Below are positions 43,421 through 53,636 of a DNA stretch of 64,000 nucleotides, in pieces (positions within the stretch are counted from its first letter, which is position 1; each line of letters begins with the position of its first letter). This DNA comes from Dipteronia dyeriana (taxonomy: Eukaryota; Streptophyta; Magnoliopsida; Sapindales; Sapindaceae): assembly GCA_032871835.1 (NCBI GenBank), contig CM065297.1, positions 68,125,253 to 68,189,252 of the forward strand, given 5' to 3'. The translations under genes were made by a program, and so were the position numbers. The notes beneath the pieces were generated by a model that saw only the letters and a list, made by a program, of their open reading frames with translations, did no database searches and was not told the origin of the DNA.

Positions 43421-44274
43421 TGTTCTATGTAAATTTTACCAAGCATACACGACATTGACAGGAAGGAAAAAATAGCCAGGTGGATGCTTAAATGGGCATC
43501 CAAGAAATATCCTACAAGGCATCATTAAAGAGGAGAAAGCTCGAGTAAGCATATACTGAATAAAGTCCTACTCGGGATCAGTTAACAACACTCAGGACTG
43601 GTTAAAACAACGCTTCCACTCGGGCTCAAACGGCACTACTCGGGACCATCATGTATTGTTCTTACTCGGGAGTAAATACAACCTGAATAAGAACTTACTC
43701 ATTAAATACGCAAAGATATCCGTCATTAAGGAATCCCAAATAATGGACCTTTAAGTTAGAAGAGTCCCCCAATCAGGAAACAACTTGATTTCTTTTCGAA
43801 GACTACATTCTAATAAGGAAACAAGTCAAATTGAACTACACTACTAGAATCCCACTCGATTTCCATAAGAGACTCCGAAACAGGAAAGAAGACAAATCAA
43901 CCTCAAGCAAGTAACCAAATCACAATTAAATACAAATATCTTGTATTACTTGTACAAATCGAATTAGGGTTCTATAAGCATATAAATAGACCCATAATCT
44001 GGTTTGAAAAGATATAGGCATTATAGCATACAGTAATCACAAGTATTACAGAGAGAAAAAGTGAGATCGAGAGCTTGTAAAAACATCTTATTCTCTTAGT
44101 GGATTTTGGCTTAGTTGATCTTTCAACCACCCGTGGATGTTTCTCCGACCATTGTAGTTTTACCACGTAAAACTTGTCTTTGTTACTCTATCTGCATCTC
44201 TTTCTCTTTGAATCAATAGCCAAAATCCAGTCCTTGTTGGCTTTTCTGGCATAATCCAGAAATCGACATCAACA
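43421..44274 (+). repeat. Tat-2 3' LTR, 854 bp
   Basis: It matches 32436-33302 end to end, ending GACATCAACA, followed by the CATCT duplication. TATAAATA at about 43980-43987. Confidence 0.94.
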
Positions 44275-44279
44275 CATCT

Positions 44280-45581
44280 CATAGCATGTCATATTAGAGA
44301 ATTTTGTATAGCATACATATGGTTCTCATTGACATTTGCTATTTTAGGATCTAATAGTGATATTGATCACATTGATCTTAACTTTGATGATTGTTTGTGT
44401 TTGGTATATTGAGTGACATTACTTTTGAAAATATGAGCTACATATTCTTTGAAAGCTACTCATTAGAGAAGTAATGATCTTGAATAAGTCTCTACTTATT
44501 GCTCTTAGATCTTGTGCTTATGAGCCATAAAATCTTGGTTTTCTAAAATTGCACCTTGCTTCTCTTATATGTTTTGCTAGTAGGTTGAGTTTACTAATAT
44601 GTAAACATTGGATACACCTTGAAGTTTTTATGCTCAAGTACATTTTAAATGACCAATGGTTAGTATCCATTTTGCTTAGGCACTTACGTAGAACTCAACG
44701 AGCACCTTCATGAAAAGGGCTACACACATTGGTTGTGAAAGCTACCCAATGTTGGAAAGAGCTACACCATTGTGATGAGTGAAAGCCATCATGAAGTGAA
44801 TATTTGTTTATGTAAAAAAAAATGGAAAAATCAAAGAAGTGTTGAAAGGAATTCATAAAAAAAAATCTTTGATTCAAAGCCTAAAAAGAAACGGTGGAAG
44901 GCTTAAAAAGAAGTTTAGTTGAAAATCAAATGAGCTCGGGTTGAAAAACAGAAATGGGATGACGAGCCACATGCACACACACGCTCATATGTTGAAAATC
45001 TATTCTCTTAAAAGTAAAAAATTCCGGATGATAATCGATTTGACTTTTAATGGAAAAAGCTTAAGATGAATAGTTATTGAAAATTGTTTGCATGTTGATT
45101 ATCAAACTACTTCTTGATATATATTTGAAGCATATCTCTCACACACACACTTTGTTTATGAGTATGATGATATCTTTGCAGTTGTTGAAGAATTATGAGA
45201 GAACTTGAAAAATCTTTGTGTATCTCTCTTAGCATATGAAGCTTATTTTGTTGATATTTCTTCAAATTGCTTGAATGTGTGATTGTGTGAACTTCCTTGT
45301 GAACCTTATGCTATCATGAATCTTATTTATAGCATTTATCAAGGGGGAGCATTATATACTAGACATTGTTCTCTTTTATGATATGTTCACATGCTTTATT
45401 TTGTTACATGTTGGCATACTTTGACTTAATGTTACTTGTAAGATATTACTCACCATCTTTGTCTTACATGATGATTCATTCTTAAGTCATATGTCATTGT
45501 TTTATATATTTGTGACTAATAGGTTTGTTTTGTCTTTCACTCACTTTTGTATGTTTATAGCATCTTATTTCACATGAACAA
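44280..45581 (+). other. Noncoding spacer of SIRE-1, right part
   Basis: AT-rich, CA-repeat pieces near 44972 and 45139. No domain in any frame. A PPT-like CAAGGGGGAGCATT is at 45350-45363. With 32055-32435 the spacer totals about 1.7 kb between gag and the envelope-position ORF. Confidence 0.6.
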
Positions 45582-46639
45582 ATGGGAAGAACTAAAGTTA
45601 CTGGAAGTGGAAATCAATTGAATCCCATTGTGAAAGCCAAGTCTACCTCAAAGGGATCCAAAGCTTCAAGGTCAAAGGATTTAGGGATCTTTGCAACTAA
45701 AAAGATATTTCAAGAGAGAGGCATTGACTTAGGTAAATGTAAAGATTCTTATGTTCTTAAATGCATTAAGGATAGAAATTGGGAATCTTGGGTGAGCATG
45801 CTAGGAATAGTGAATGACACTATTGTTAGAGAATTTTATCATCAATATAGAGAGGGTGCCACCTTATTAGATGCTTTGATGGATGTTAGGGGTGTTGTGT
45901 TTAGAGTTAACCCGGTAAACATTAACAAGTTTCTTGGGCTATCTAGTGATATTGATTCAAACTTTCTAGATGTTGATATCATTGAGAATCTTAATATCAT
46001 GGGTAGAACTCTATGTGACAATGCTTCTTTTGAGTCGAAAGGTAGAGCATATATTAGTCAACATGAGTTAAATAAGGCAAGTGCATTTTGGCATCTTTTC
46101 ATTTGCACAAATATTATTGGATCTTCGAATTCAACCGAGTTGAATAAAGACAAGATCAAAATAGTAATGCCTTAGTGACTAATCAACCTATAAACCTTGG
46201 GGATTTGCTTATGTTTTATTTGGATAATGTGGCTTTCTCAAATAGAGGAGATAAGAAGCTTGCATTAACGGGGTTTATAACTTCTTTGTTCTTAGCTCGT
46301 GGTGTTCAAAGTAGTGGAGATGATATGTTAGTACAACCCTTGGAAAAGTATAGTGATAAACGTGTGTCATACATGTCATATAAGGATAAGGGTAAGACAT
46401 GTGATACTGTTGGACTATTTAGTAGTTCACAAGTTGATTGTCAAGTAACTGGCATAAACATTCTTCCGGATTGGGTACACTTGAAGAAGAAGGTTGATGA
46501 GATTAGTGCTATAGTTGAAAAACAAGATGCTAGAATAAAAGAGTTGGAGGACTGTATTACACCAAGTTCAAGACCACCTCTTAAGCATTATGTTAGGTCA
46601 ACTACACGCACATCTTTCTTTGGTGGATCTAGTAGCTAG
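45582..46639 (+). pseudogene. Envelope-position ORF of SIRE-1 (putative plant transposon protein domain), one frameshift
   Basis: ATG 45582 gives MGRTKVTGSGNQLNPIVKAK, a basic low-complexity start. Then IFQERGIDLGKCKDSYV, NWESWVSMLGIVNDTIVREF, DALMDVRGVVFRVNPVNINK, FLGLSSDIDS and AFWHLFICTNIIGSSNSTEL. A one-base loss near 46164 shifts the frame (SIRE-2 keeps the extra base); it continues VTNQPINLGDLLMFYLDN, SYMSYKDKGKTCDTVGLF, a short coiled coil KKKVDEISAIVEKQDARIKE and ends SFFGGSSS (TAG 46637). No signal peptide or membrane segment is seen. Its middle resembles the Athila-1 ORF (27522-28775). Only one lesion in about 353 codons. Sireviruses often carry an envelope-like ORF here. Confidence 0.8.
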
Positions 46640-47107
46640 TATTTGAGTCTCATGGTATGTTTCTTACCTTTTGCCATCATTTCATGTCAAAAAGGGGGAG
46701 AAAGAGTTGTTAAGAGTTGCTAGTTTCTTAGTTTCCTTTTTATGTTGTTTTTGTGAACTTTTGAACTTTCAATGGCTTGTAATAATTAGTCTTAAGATTT
46801 GGTTAAGAATTCTTGTATTTAGCATGTATTGAGGGGGAGATACATGTATTTATGGACTTAATTGTAAATTATTATCCATATTATATGTTTCCATTTGTTG
46901 TTTTTCTCTTGTATATGCATTGTGCTTTGAGATGATTTATAGGTTGCTTCAAGAGAAGATCAAGATGAAGTCCAAGAGTTGGTAAAGATTAGTTATAGGA
47001 ATCTTCCTCACTGTAATGTGAGGGAGTGATTTTGTGACCTATCTTCATTTTTATATTTGTAGTAAATGTATAGGTGTTTTGACATGGAATTTGCCAAAGG
47101 GGGAGAT
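46640..47107 (+). other. SIRE-1 3' noncoding region with several polypurine tracts
   Basis: AAAAAGGGGGAGAAAGAG (46689-46706), GAGGGGGAGATACATG (46830-46845) and AAAGGGGGAGAT (47096-47107), the last directly before the 3' LTR. Repeated PPTs upstream of the 3' LTR are a known Sirevirus feature. SIRE-2 has the same series in reverse. Confidence 0.75.
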
Positions 47108-49692
47108 TGTTAGGTTTTAGTTTGTGTTGGCATGAATTCCATATCAAAATGATGTTTACTTGTAATGACTTAGTTTTTTAGGTTCATGATGATTCAAGCT
47201 TCAAGGAATAAGAAACAACAAGTCAAAGCAATTTCTAAGTCTTCAAATAGAAAGGGTGCAATTTGGTTCTACAAAGGTATACTAAGACCTTATCTTTCTC
47301 TTACAAGGCTTAGGCACACACACACATGTCATACATTTGTGTCCCTGTATCATTGTGCACCATTATAGGTACACATATACAATTCATTCATATGTGTCCC
47401 TGCATCGTTGGGCACCATGTATAACACATTCATACACTTTAAGATGAATGCTCATGCATTGGTTTGGAAATAACATGTTTTGGAATATGCATAATTGGAA
47501 ACTATCTCTATGTAGTTTGCATTCTAGTGTGAATTGTGTTTGTATGTGTATATGTTTGTATAAAATGGATATTGAACTTTGATTTAGTCTTAAATCATTC
47601 TTGATTGAGTTCCGGTCATTTTGGTTACTCATGCTATTGATTTCAAGTTCTAAGTCAAAATATACTACACTTTCAACTCATGTTTCATACATTGTCTTCG
47701 TCTTCGTATATCCAGTCGAATTATTATTTTCTGGGTTGAGTATCTTATATGTCCATTTTTGTGTAAGGCTTACGGTTCGTAATCTGTAAACAGATTCAAA
47801 TTCCGAGTTAGGAGGCGGAGAACGGTCGAAGAACGCGAAGGAAGGTCGAAGGAGAAAGAAGCAAGCAAACACTTCATTCCCGAGATGGCGCGTGGCCATC
47901 TCGAGGCAGAAGGCTTGCTGCCCCGAGATGCCCACGTGTCATCTCGGGCAGCAAGTGTGCTTGGCTTATCTTTGCGCCTCTTGGTCATTTCACTTGTCCA
48001 AGTTTCCTACTCCTTTATAAACTCTTTCCCTCTCACATTTCATTCGAAGAAGAAATTCAAATCATGTGTGCAGAATTTTCTCTATAAATTGTCTCACTTT
48101 CCAAATACCATAACTTCTTCATTTGAACTCCGATTTGAGTGATTTGAAGTTGAGAGTGTTCATCTATTCATCCTACAACTTTTCTCTGAAGGTTTAAGTT
48201 AAGTTTACTGCTTTGTTTGTTGTCTAATCATACAAAAACAAGACTGCACCTAAATCAACTAAGGTATTGATTTTCTCTCTAAATTTTCTTTTAAAACTTG
48301 ATCAATTGCCTTGGGTTTTCATTTATTTGTATATTGTGAGTGTTTTTGAACACTTTCAAAGCTAGTTTGAGTTTCAATTGAAATCATTCATGTTGAGTTA
48401 GGTTTTGATTTTGCCTATGTTATCACATGTTTGGGATTGTATTGTGCTAGCTTTGATTCTAGGACTATTTGATGATCTTTGTTTGATTGATTTTGAGAAA
48501 AATAGTTCCTCACATGTATTAGGCTCTCTTGGCCGAAATTCTCACATAATACATGTGTTTATGTTCTTTTGAGCTATTCATGTGATTTGTTGAATCTATG
48601 ATTAGGAATATGCTCTAGAACTTATGCTTAGATCTATTTGACTTTGTCATATGATTTTAGCATGGTTTAGGTTTTTGTAATTTAAACTTGATCTTGTGAT
48701 TTGTTGATCATATCTTTTGATTCAAGTTTAGATATATGCATGAATCTAGTTTGTGATTAATGTTGAACATATCTTACATAATCTAGATTGATTACACATG
48801 CATGATTAACTAGACTATAAGTGATTTGTGCATTCATGCTCATGTCTAGTATTTACCATAGGATGTGTTGATCATAGCATTCTATGTTGCGTGCTTGTTT
48901 GCGTTTTGCATTCATGATCACCTAGATGCCTTGTGAGAAAGAAGTCTTGACAAAAGGTGTGAGACCTATGGTGTTGAGCAACAAGTCTTGGCAAGAGGTG
49001 TGAAGCCTCGGATTGTCTAGCAAGGAAGTCTGGCTAGAGGTGTGAAGCCTTGGATAGTCGAGCAAGAAGTCTTGCCTAGAGTTGGGAGAACTCGAATAGG
49101 TGAGAAAGGAAGTCTTGACTAGAGTCAGGAAGACTTGGATAGCTGAGCAAGAAGTCTTGCCTTGGGTTGTGAAGATCCAGATAAGGTGATCAAGGAAGTC
49201 TTGACATGAGGTGTGAAGCCTCGGATTGTTGAGCATAGGGCGGAAACTTCTAGAGTAGGATAGAAGGGTAGTTTCTTGGTGAAGAGGTCACTTGAGAGAT
49301 TGTACTTGTCTTATCTACTAGTGGATTTTGTTTGCCGGTGGCTGCTAGCCCGTGGATGTTTCCTCTTCGGAGGTTTACCACGTTATATCTTTTTTCAACT
49401 TTTCTCTATCCCTATCTCTCTAATATTTGTATTGTGGATAGAACTCTCTATGTATGTTGACTTCCTTTCTATAGAATATATTGTGTATGTGTTACAACTA
49501 CTTGTTTGTATCACACTTTACTTGTGTTTATATATTGATTTATTGTCTTTAATAAATACATATATTGTGATACAAGCAATCTAGAGGGACAAACTTTTGT
49601 CTATGTCTAAGGGAGTCGAAAAAGGTATCGAACCTATTCACCCCCTCCCCTTCTAGGTTAGCCTTGAGCATTTAACCGTGATTGTATTTTCA
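47108..49692 (+). repeat. SIRE-1 3' LTR, 2585 bp
   Basis: Start TGTTAGG, end TTTTCA, then ACCTT. It carries the palindrome cluster (47878-47950), TATAAA (48016-48021), tandem units (48942-49235) and stem-loop (49352-49385) in the same order as the 5' LTR. Confidence 0.93.
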
Positions 49693-49697
49693 ACCTT

Positions 49698-50026
49698 GTT
49701 CAAGTTGGACTCTCTTTCTGCGTGTTTGAGTCATGATCTTATTGAATCTGGGTGTTAATCCACGTGTCGCACATCCTATTGTTTATTTTTCTCGACCATC
49801 CTTGTTTACACCTGATAACTAGTTCAACCTTTCCCTAGTCCCGACCATCTTGACAACTCGATCGGGTTTTCTAACCCGATCATCTGTGTCATCCGGTCGG
49901 GAAGGGTTGGTTAGGTTCGCTTGGTCCCCTTTATGTTGACTTAACTTGATCATGCCTTAGTTACATGGTGTTCCTGACCGTGGTATTTTGCTGACGTGTC
50001 ATGTTACTTAGAATTTTCCAATAACA
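49698..50026 (-). repeat. Tat-3 3' LTR, second half
   Basis: Continues the LTR from 14792 after the SIRE-1 insertion. In reverse the LTR would start TGTTATTGGAAAATTC (50026), preceded by a PPT-like AAGGAGGTTC (50036-50027). The left boundary is certain from the duplication; the right boundary is inferred from TG and the purine tract. Confidence 0.68.
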
Positions 50027-50278
50027 GAACCTCCTTAAACATACAGGACCGAGCATCTCGTTTAAAATAGAATTCGTTCGGCGAATTGTGTTTAATTTAT
50101 TATTATTTTTTGTCGTTGTGCTCTTTGATAGCACATTTATTGATTAACGGCTGGATGTCTATGTCAATCACGCTCATTTCGGTTGACATAGTCATTTATC
50201 CACCTTTTTTCAAATTTTGAACGACGCATGTTTCTCGTTCCGCATGTGCCTACCCCCACTCACTTATGCATGGTGGTA

Positions 50279-50303
50279 TGACGTCACTTCCTCCTATATA
50301 TAA
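50279..50303 (+). promoter_or_regulatory. Candidate promoter of the Tat-3 accessory gene
   Basis: TGACGTCA (50279-50286) followed nine bases later by TATATATAA (50295-50303), about 35 bases before the start of the accessory reading. The palindrome TGACGTCA is a bZIP-type site. This would drive transcription antisense to Tat-3 pol. Confidence 0.55.
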
Positions 50304-51514
50304 CTCGGAAACCTTTCATTTTTCCTTATGATTTCATAGTGATTTTCGTAAAAAACCCTAACCTATTTTTTCTTCCAGACTTCGACTTTCCATCTTTAAT
50401 CTTTCGTGTCTTTACCACTTCTGCACAACTTCCAAGTACGGATCCAAATCTTCGTTATCGCTATTTTGAGCTTCTAATGCATTCTATAAAGGCTGGTGAT
50501 AAGGAAAATATTACTAGGCTCGAGTCCCTTTTTTGGGGTCATTTTTCTTTATCCCAGCCAACTGCTCTGAATGTGGACTATTCTACGGCTTGTCCCAGGT
50601 TTTTTTCTTTTTCCTCTAATCCTCTTAGTTCCACTTCTGTCGATGTCCATCCAGATATGTCGAAGAATACGAGGTAAACCTCTAGGGCTTCTCCTAAGGA
50701 GACTACTGACTTGGCAAGCGACCTGAAGGTAACTTCCAAGACATTACAATTAAAGAACGTTTCGAGGGAACGACAAGCTTGTTTACTTAGATTCTCTGTG
50801 GATCATCCTTGTGCTTTCAATCTTAAAATAAATGTAGTGATAGATAAAGAACTTTTGAAGTTTTTGGAATGGTTCGATCTCCCCCATTCAGTAAAACTAT
50901 CCTGCAGTGGTGATAGTGCAGTGTTGAATCCACCCCCTGACGTAGTCGCAATTTATAGGGCAATGCTATCTTCTAGGGTAACTTTCCCTTTACAGCCCTT
51001 TATCGCTCTTTTCTTGGCAGACGCAGGTGTAGCTCTGGCTCAATTGACTCCCAACTCATACCGGGTGTCGATAAGCCTATGGCACTTATGGATAAAGATT
51101 AGAGCTAAGCATCCCCTGACCCCACAAGAGAAACGTATATTTTACACCTTGGGCCACTCAGACACATGAGGGACTTTTTACCTTCAATCGACACCGTCTA
51201 GTAGCTGAATTCCTTATGGTTACAAGGAGAAACCTGTCATTCCAATGCATAAGGACAACAAGGGCTTTATCTGGGGGTTTCTCTCATCCAACAAGTATGG
51301 GAAGAATAGTTGGTTTTTCATCAACGGAGATTGGGGTAAGGTCATGGTGGTCGATCCATCCCATCAGCTGAACCGAAATAGAGTCCTAAGGCATTTTTGT
51401 AGTCCCGAGCTATAAAACAAAACTGCACCTATTATGACTCAGGAACACGCTGATACAGTAGTCAAGACAACACAGACTTCTTAGGAGGTCTGAGATCTGC
51501 TCGGCGTAAATGCA

Positions 51515-51599
51515 GTAAGTCTTTGTTTCTGAGCTATCCTGATCGTGGAATATCATTATTGTTACCACTCATTATCCCCTGTGATGTTTTCCTTTTCAG
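51515..51599 (+). other. Intron 1 of the Tat-3 accessory gene, 85 bp
   Basis: Donor GCA-GTAAGT (51515), acceptor TTTTCCTTTTCAG (51599). It lies at the point matching Tat-2 intron 1 and is of nearly equal length. Confidence 0.78.
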
Positions 51600-52873
51600 T
51601 ATACGAGCTGGATATTATCGATGGCGAGCAAGCTGAGAAGGCTACGAACTTCGATCGGGTGAACCGAACGGATGCTGCTGACCAAGTAGCCTAGGGCATA
51701 GCCCCCCCAAAACAGGACTTGGTGGAGCACATTTATGAGTTTGATCATGACTTTCCATCAGTTCTTGCTAACCAAGTTGAGGCAAGCAGTCGTAATGCCC
51801 CTCTCTCTCAGAGCGGTTAGAAGAGATCTTCTAGAGATAGGTCTGGTCTGGTTCATTCTTTTACTGACAGATCTGACCATGATAGGTCGAGTCAGGTGAG
51901 ATCGAGCGAAGATAAAGCTTTTGGAGATAGGCGGAGTCGAGGGTGACCAAATAGGGGCCAGTCTCATGAAACTTGGCCTGATGTTAATTCCTCTAAGAGT
52001 AAGGTGTCCAAGGTGGTCGAGAGATCTTCTACCTTTGAGGCTATTCGTAGATGAGGGGAGATTATAAACGAGGTACCCTTATTGACCTCTCAATTGAGAG
52101 CTTCTCCCATTCTTTTGGATGAAGAGGAGGATGACGATTAGAGGACTTTAACTGATCTAATTTTGAGGGAGTAGCGGCTAAGAAAAGGAGCAATCAAGTG
52201 GTTGTGATGTCTTTCGCTCCCCCATCTGAGACAGTCTGGGTCCCTTGCCTCCTGAAATTCAGCCGAATCGTTCTTATGTGGGTATTCTAGTACATCGTAC
52301 AGGGAAGGCTCTCATGGAGTTTTCAATCAAATGCCAAATAGTCTTCACAGATTCAAACTCTGATGATGGAAGATGTGACTTTGGGGAGCTATCTCTTGAA
52401 GACAATGTGCTGGATGGCATAGAGGAGCAGATGCTCTGTTTGGTATCAAAGTCAAACACTGATGCTACGATTAAACTAGTCGAAGACTCTCAAGCAACCT
52501 AGCTTGGGGATAAGTTCCCCCTTACACCGCATGAGTCTCTTGCTAAGGATGGTGTCGGTTGAGGTCAAGTTCCCGAGTGGTAAAATCGTGAAGCTCCTGG
52601 GTTAACCTTCAGGCTGGTGAAGGTATCGAGGCTGGTCCAACCCTTCTTATGGTGCTTTTGACCATTTTTTCTTCCGATCGACCCATTTCGTCAAAAACCC
52701 CCAACGTTCCAACTTCAGGGTCTCCTCGCTCGAGAAAACTTCAAGCTGACCCCATTTCCATGCTTTGCTCCATGTTAGCTAGTGAAGGATAAATTGGTGA
52801 TGTCTATTGGAGAGGAACCATGGCTACTAGCCCATCTAAGTGGGTTCGTATTGTCTTTAATATTTGAATCGTT

Positions 52874-52942
52874 GTAAGTGCCCTTTATATTATTTTCCAT
52901 ATGCCAACCACATGGATTCTCTAACTCTTACTTTGCTTTCAG
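52874..52942 (+). other. Intron 2 of the Tat-3 accessory gene, 69 bp
   Basis: Donor GTT-GTAAGT (52874), acceptor TTTGCTTTCAG (52942), followed by ACGG and, shortly after, GCTGATCAGA; Tat-2 has GCTGATCGGA at the same place. Confidence 0.75.
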
Positions 52943-53636
52943 ACGGTAGAGGAGCTAACTCTGTCATGAGCTGATCAGAAGAGGCAAGTCACAGAGATAT
53001 CCCAGTTGAAGAAGGTCCTTACTGACAAAGAAGATGCACTCAAGTCTTCTTTTGCCAGCGCTTCTAAAGACAAGCGATATGAGAAGGAGCTAAGAACCCA
53101 TGTTTCGACTGAGCTTGCTTTAAGAAAGACAATAGCCAATGTCCAGAATAAGGATTCTGGATCTGAAACAACTCTTGAATAACTGACTTCGGGAAATGCT
53201 GAACTAGAGAAGAAGGTCACCAAGTAGAGTCGTTGAGCACTCAGCTTGAGTCGATGGTCGTTTTGGCTGAAACGGCAGTGAAACAAGCCCTTAAAGAGAC
53301 TCGGATTGCCCAAGATACAATTACCTCTACTCAGGAGGCTATGCTTACAACACAACAGGCATCTAAGAAGGCTCAGATGCATTACAAATTATTGTTTAGA
53401 GACTTGAAACAACAGCAGGTTAGAATGGAAGTGCTTTCCCAGAAAGCTAGGTCAATCCACGAGGTTCAAGTGGATCATTACAAAAGATCTCTAGCTTTCG
53501 ACGTTGTCATGCAGAGGGAATTTGATAGGGGGTGACCACTACTTGGGCTTTCTTCGGGATTAGAGAGAGGTCTTCAGATGAAGCTTACCGTAAATGGGAC
53601 AGAACGATCAGGAATCATAAGGATGAGTCCCTGGAG

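Larger units (their letters stand above)
32436..44274 (+). mobile_element. Tat-2, complete-length Tat-type Ty3/gypsy element nested in SIRE-1
   Basis: LTRs at 32436-33302 and 43421-44274 (TGT...TCAACA) with the perfect five-base duplication CATCT (32431-32435 and 44275-44279). Inside: PBS, gag, protease, RT, RNase H, archaeal-type RNase H, integrase, an 86-bp tandem repeat, an antisense spliced accessory gene, and a PPT. By eye the LTRs differ at about one base in 15-20 over the first 350, mainly transitions. gag-pol carries at least ten lesions. Confidence 0.95.
14793..49692 (+). mobile_element. SIRE-1, Sirevirus-like Ty1/copia element holding two nested elements
   Basis: LTRs at 14793-17389 and 47108-49692 share start TGTTAGGTTTTAG and end ATTGTATTTTCA (5' copy TTTTTA). 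The flanks carry the perfect five-base duplication ACCTT (14788-14792 and 49693-49697). Removing Athila-1 (19325-31911) and Tat-2 (32436-44274) leaves about 10.5 kb: 5' LTR, damaged initiator-Met PBS, gag, spacer, an envelope-position ORF, several polypurine tracts and 3' LTR. No protease, integrase, RT or RNase H can be found between gag and the ORF, so it would depend on another element. It lies inside the Tat-3 LTR. Confidence 0.92.
50339..53636 (+). pseudogene. Accessory gene of Tat-3, antisense to its pol, interrupted by A3
   Basis: Exon 1 (50339-51514): FDFPSLIFRVFTTSAQ, LNPPPDVVAIYRAMLSSRV, LQPFIALFLADAGVALAQL, KGFIWGFLSSNKYGKNSWFF, closely parallel to Tat-2 exon 1. Exon 2 (51600-52873) is acidic and serine-rich. 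Exon 3 (52943-53636) is coiled coil: EISQLKKVLTDKEDALKSS, VEVLSQ-like MEVLSQKARSIHEVQVDHY, KRSLAFDVVMQREFDRG. Stops include 50675, 51167, 51483 and 53179, and a shift near 53535. The A3 LTR begins at 53637 inside exon 3. The gene runs opposite to the Tat-3 protease and gag (63141-64000, minus), as in Tat-1 and Tat-2. Confidence 0.78.
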
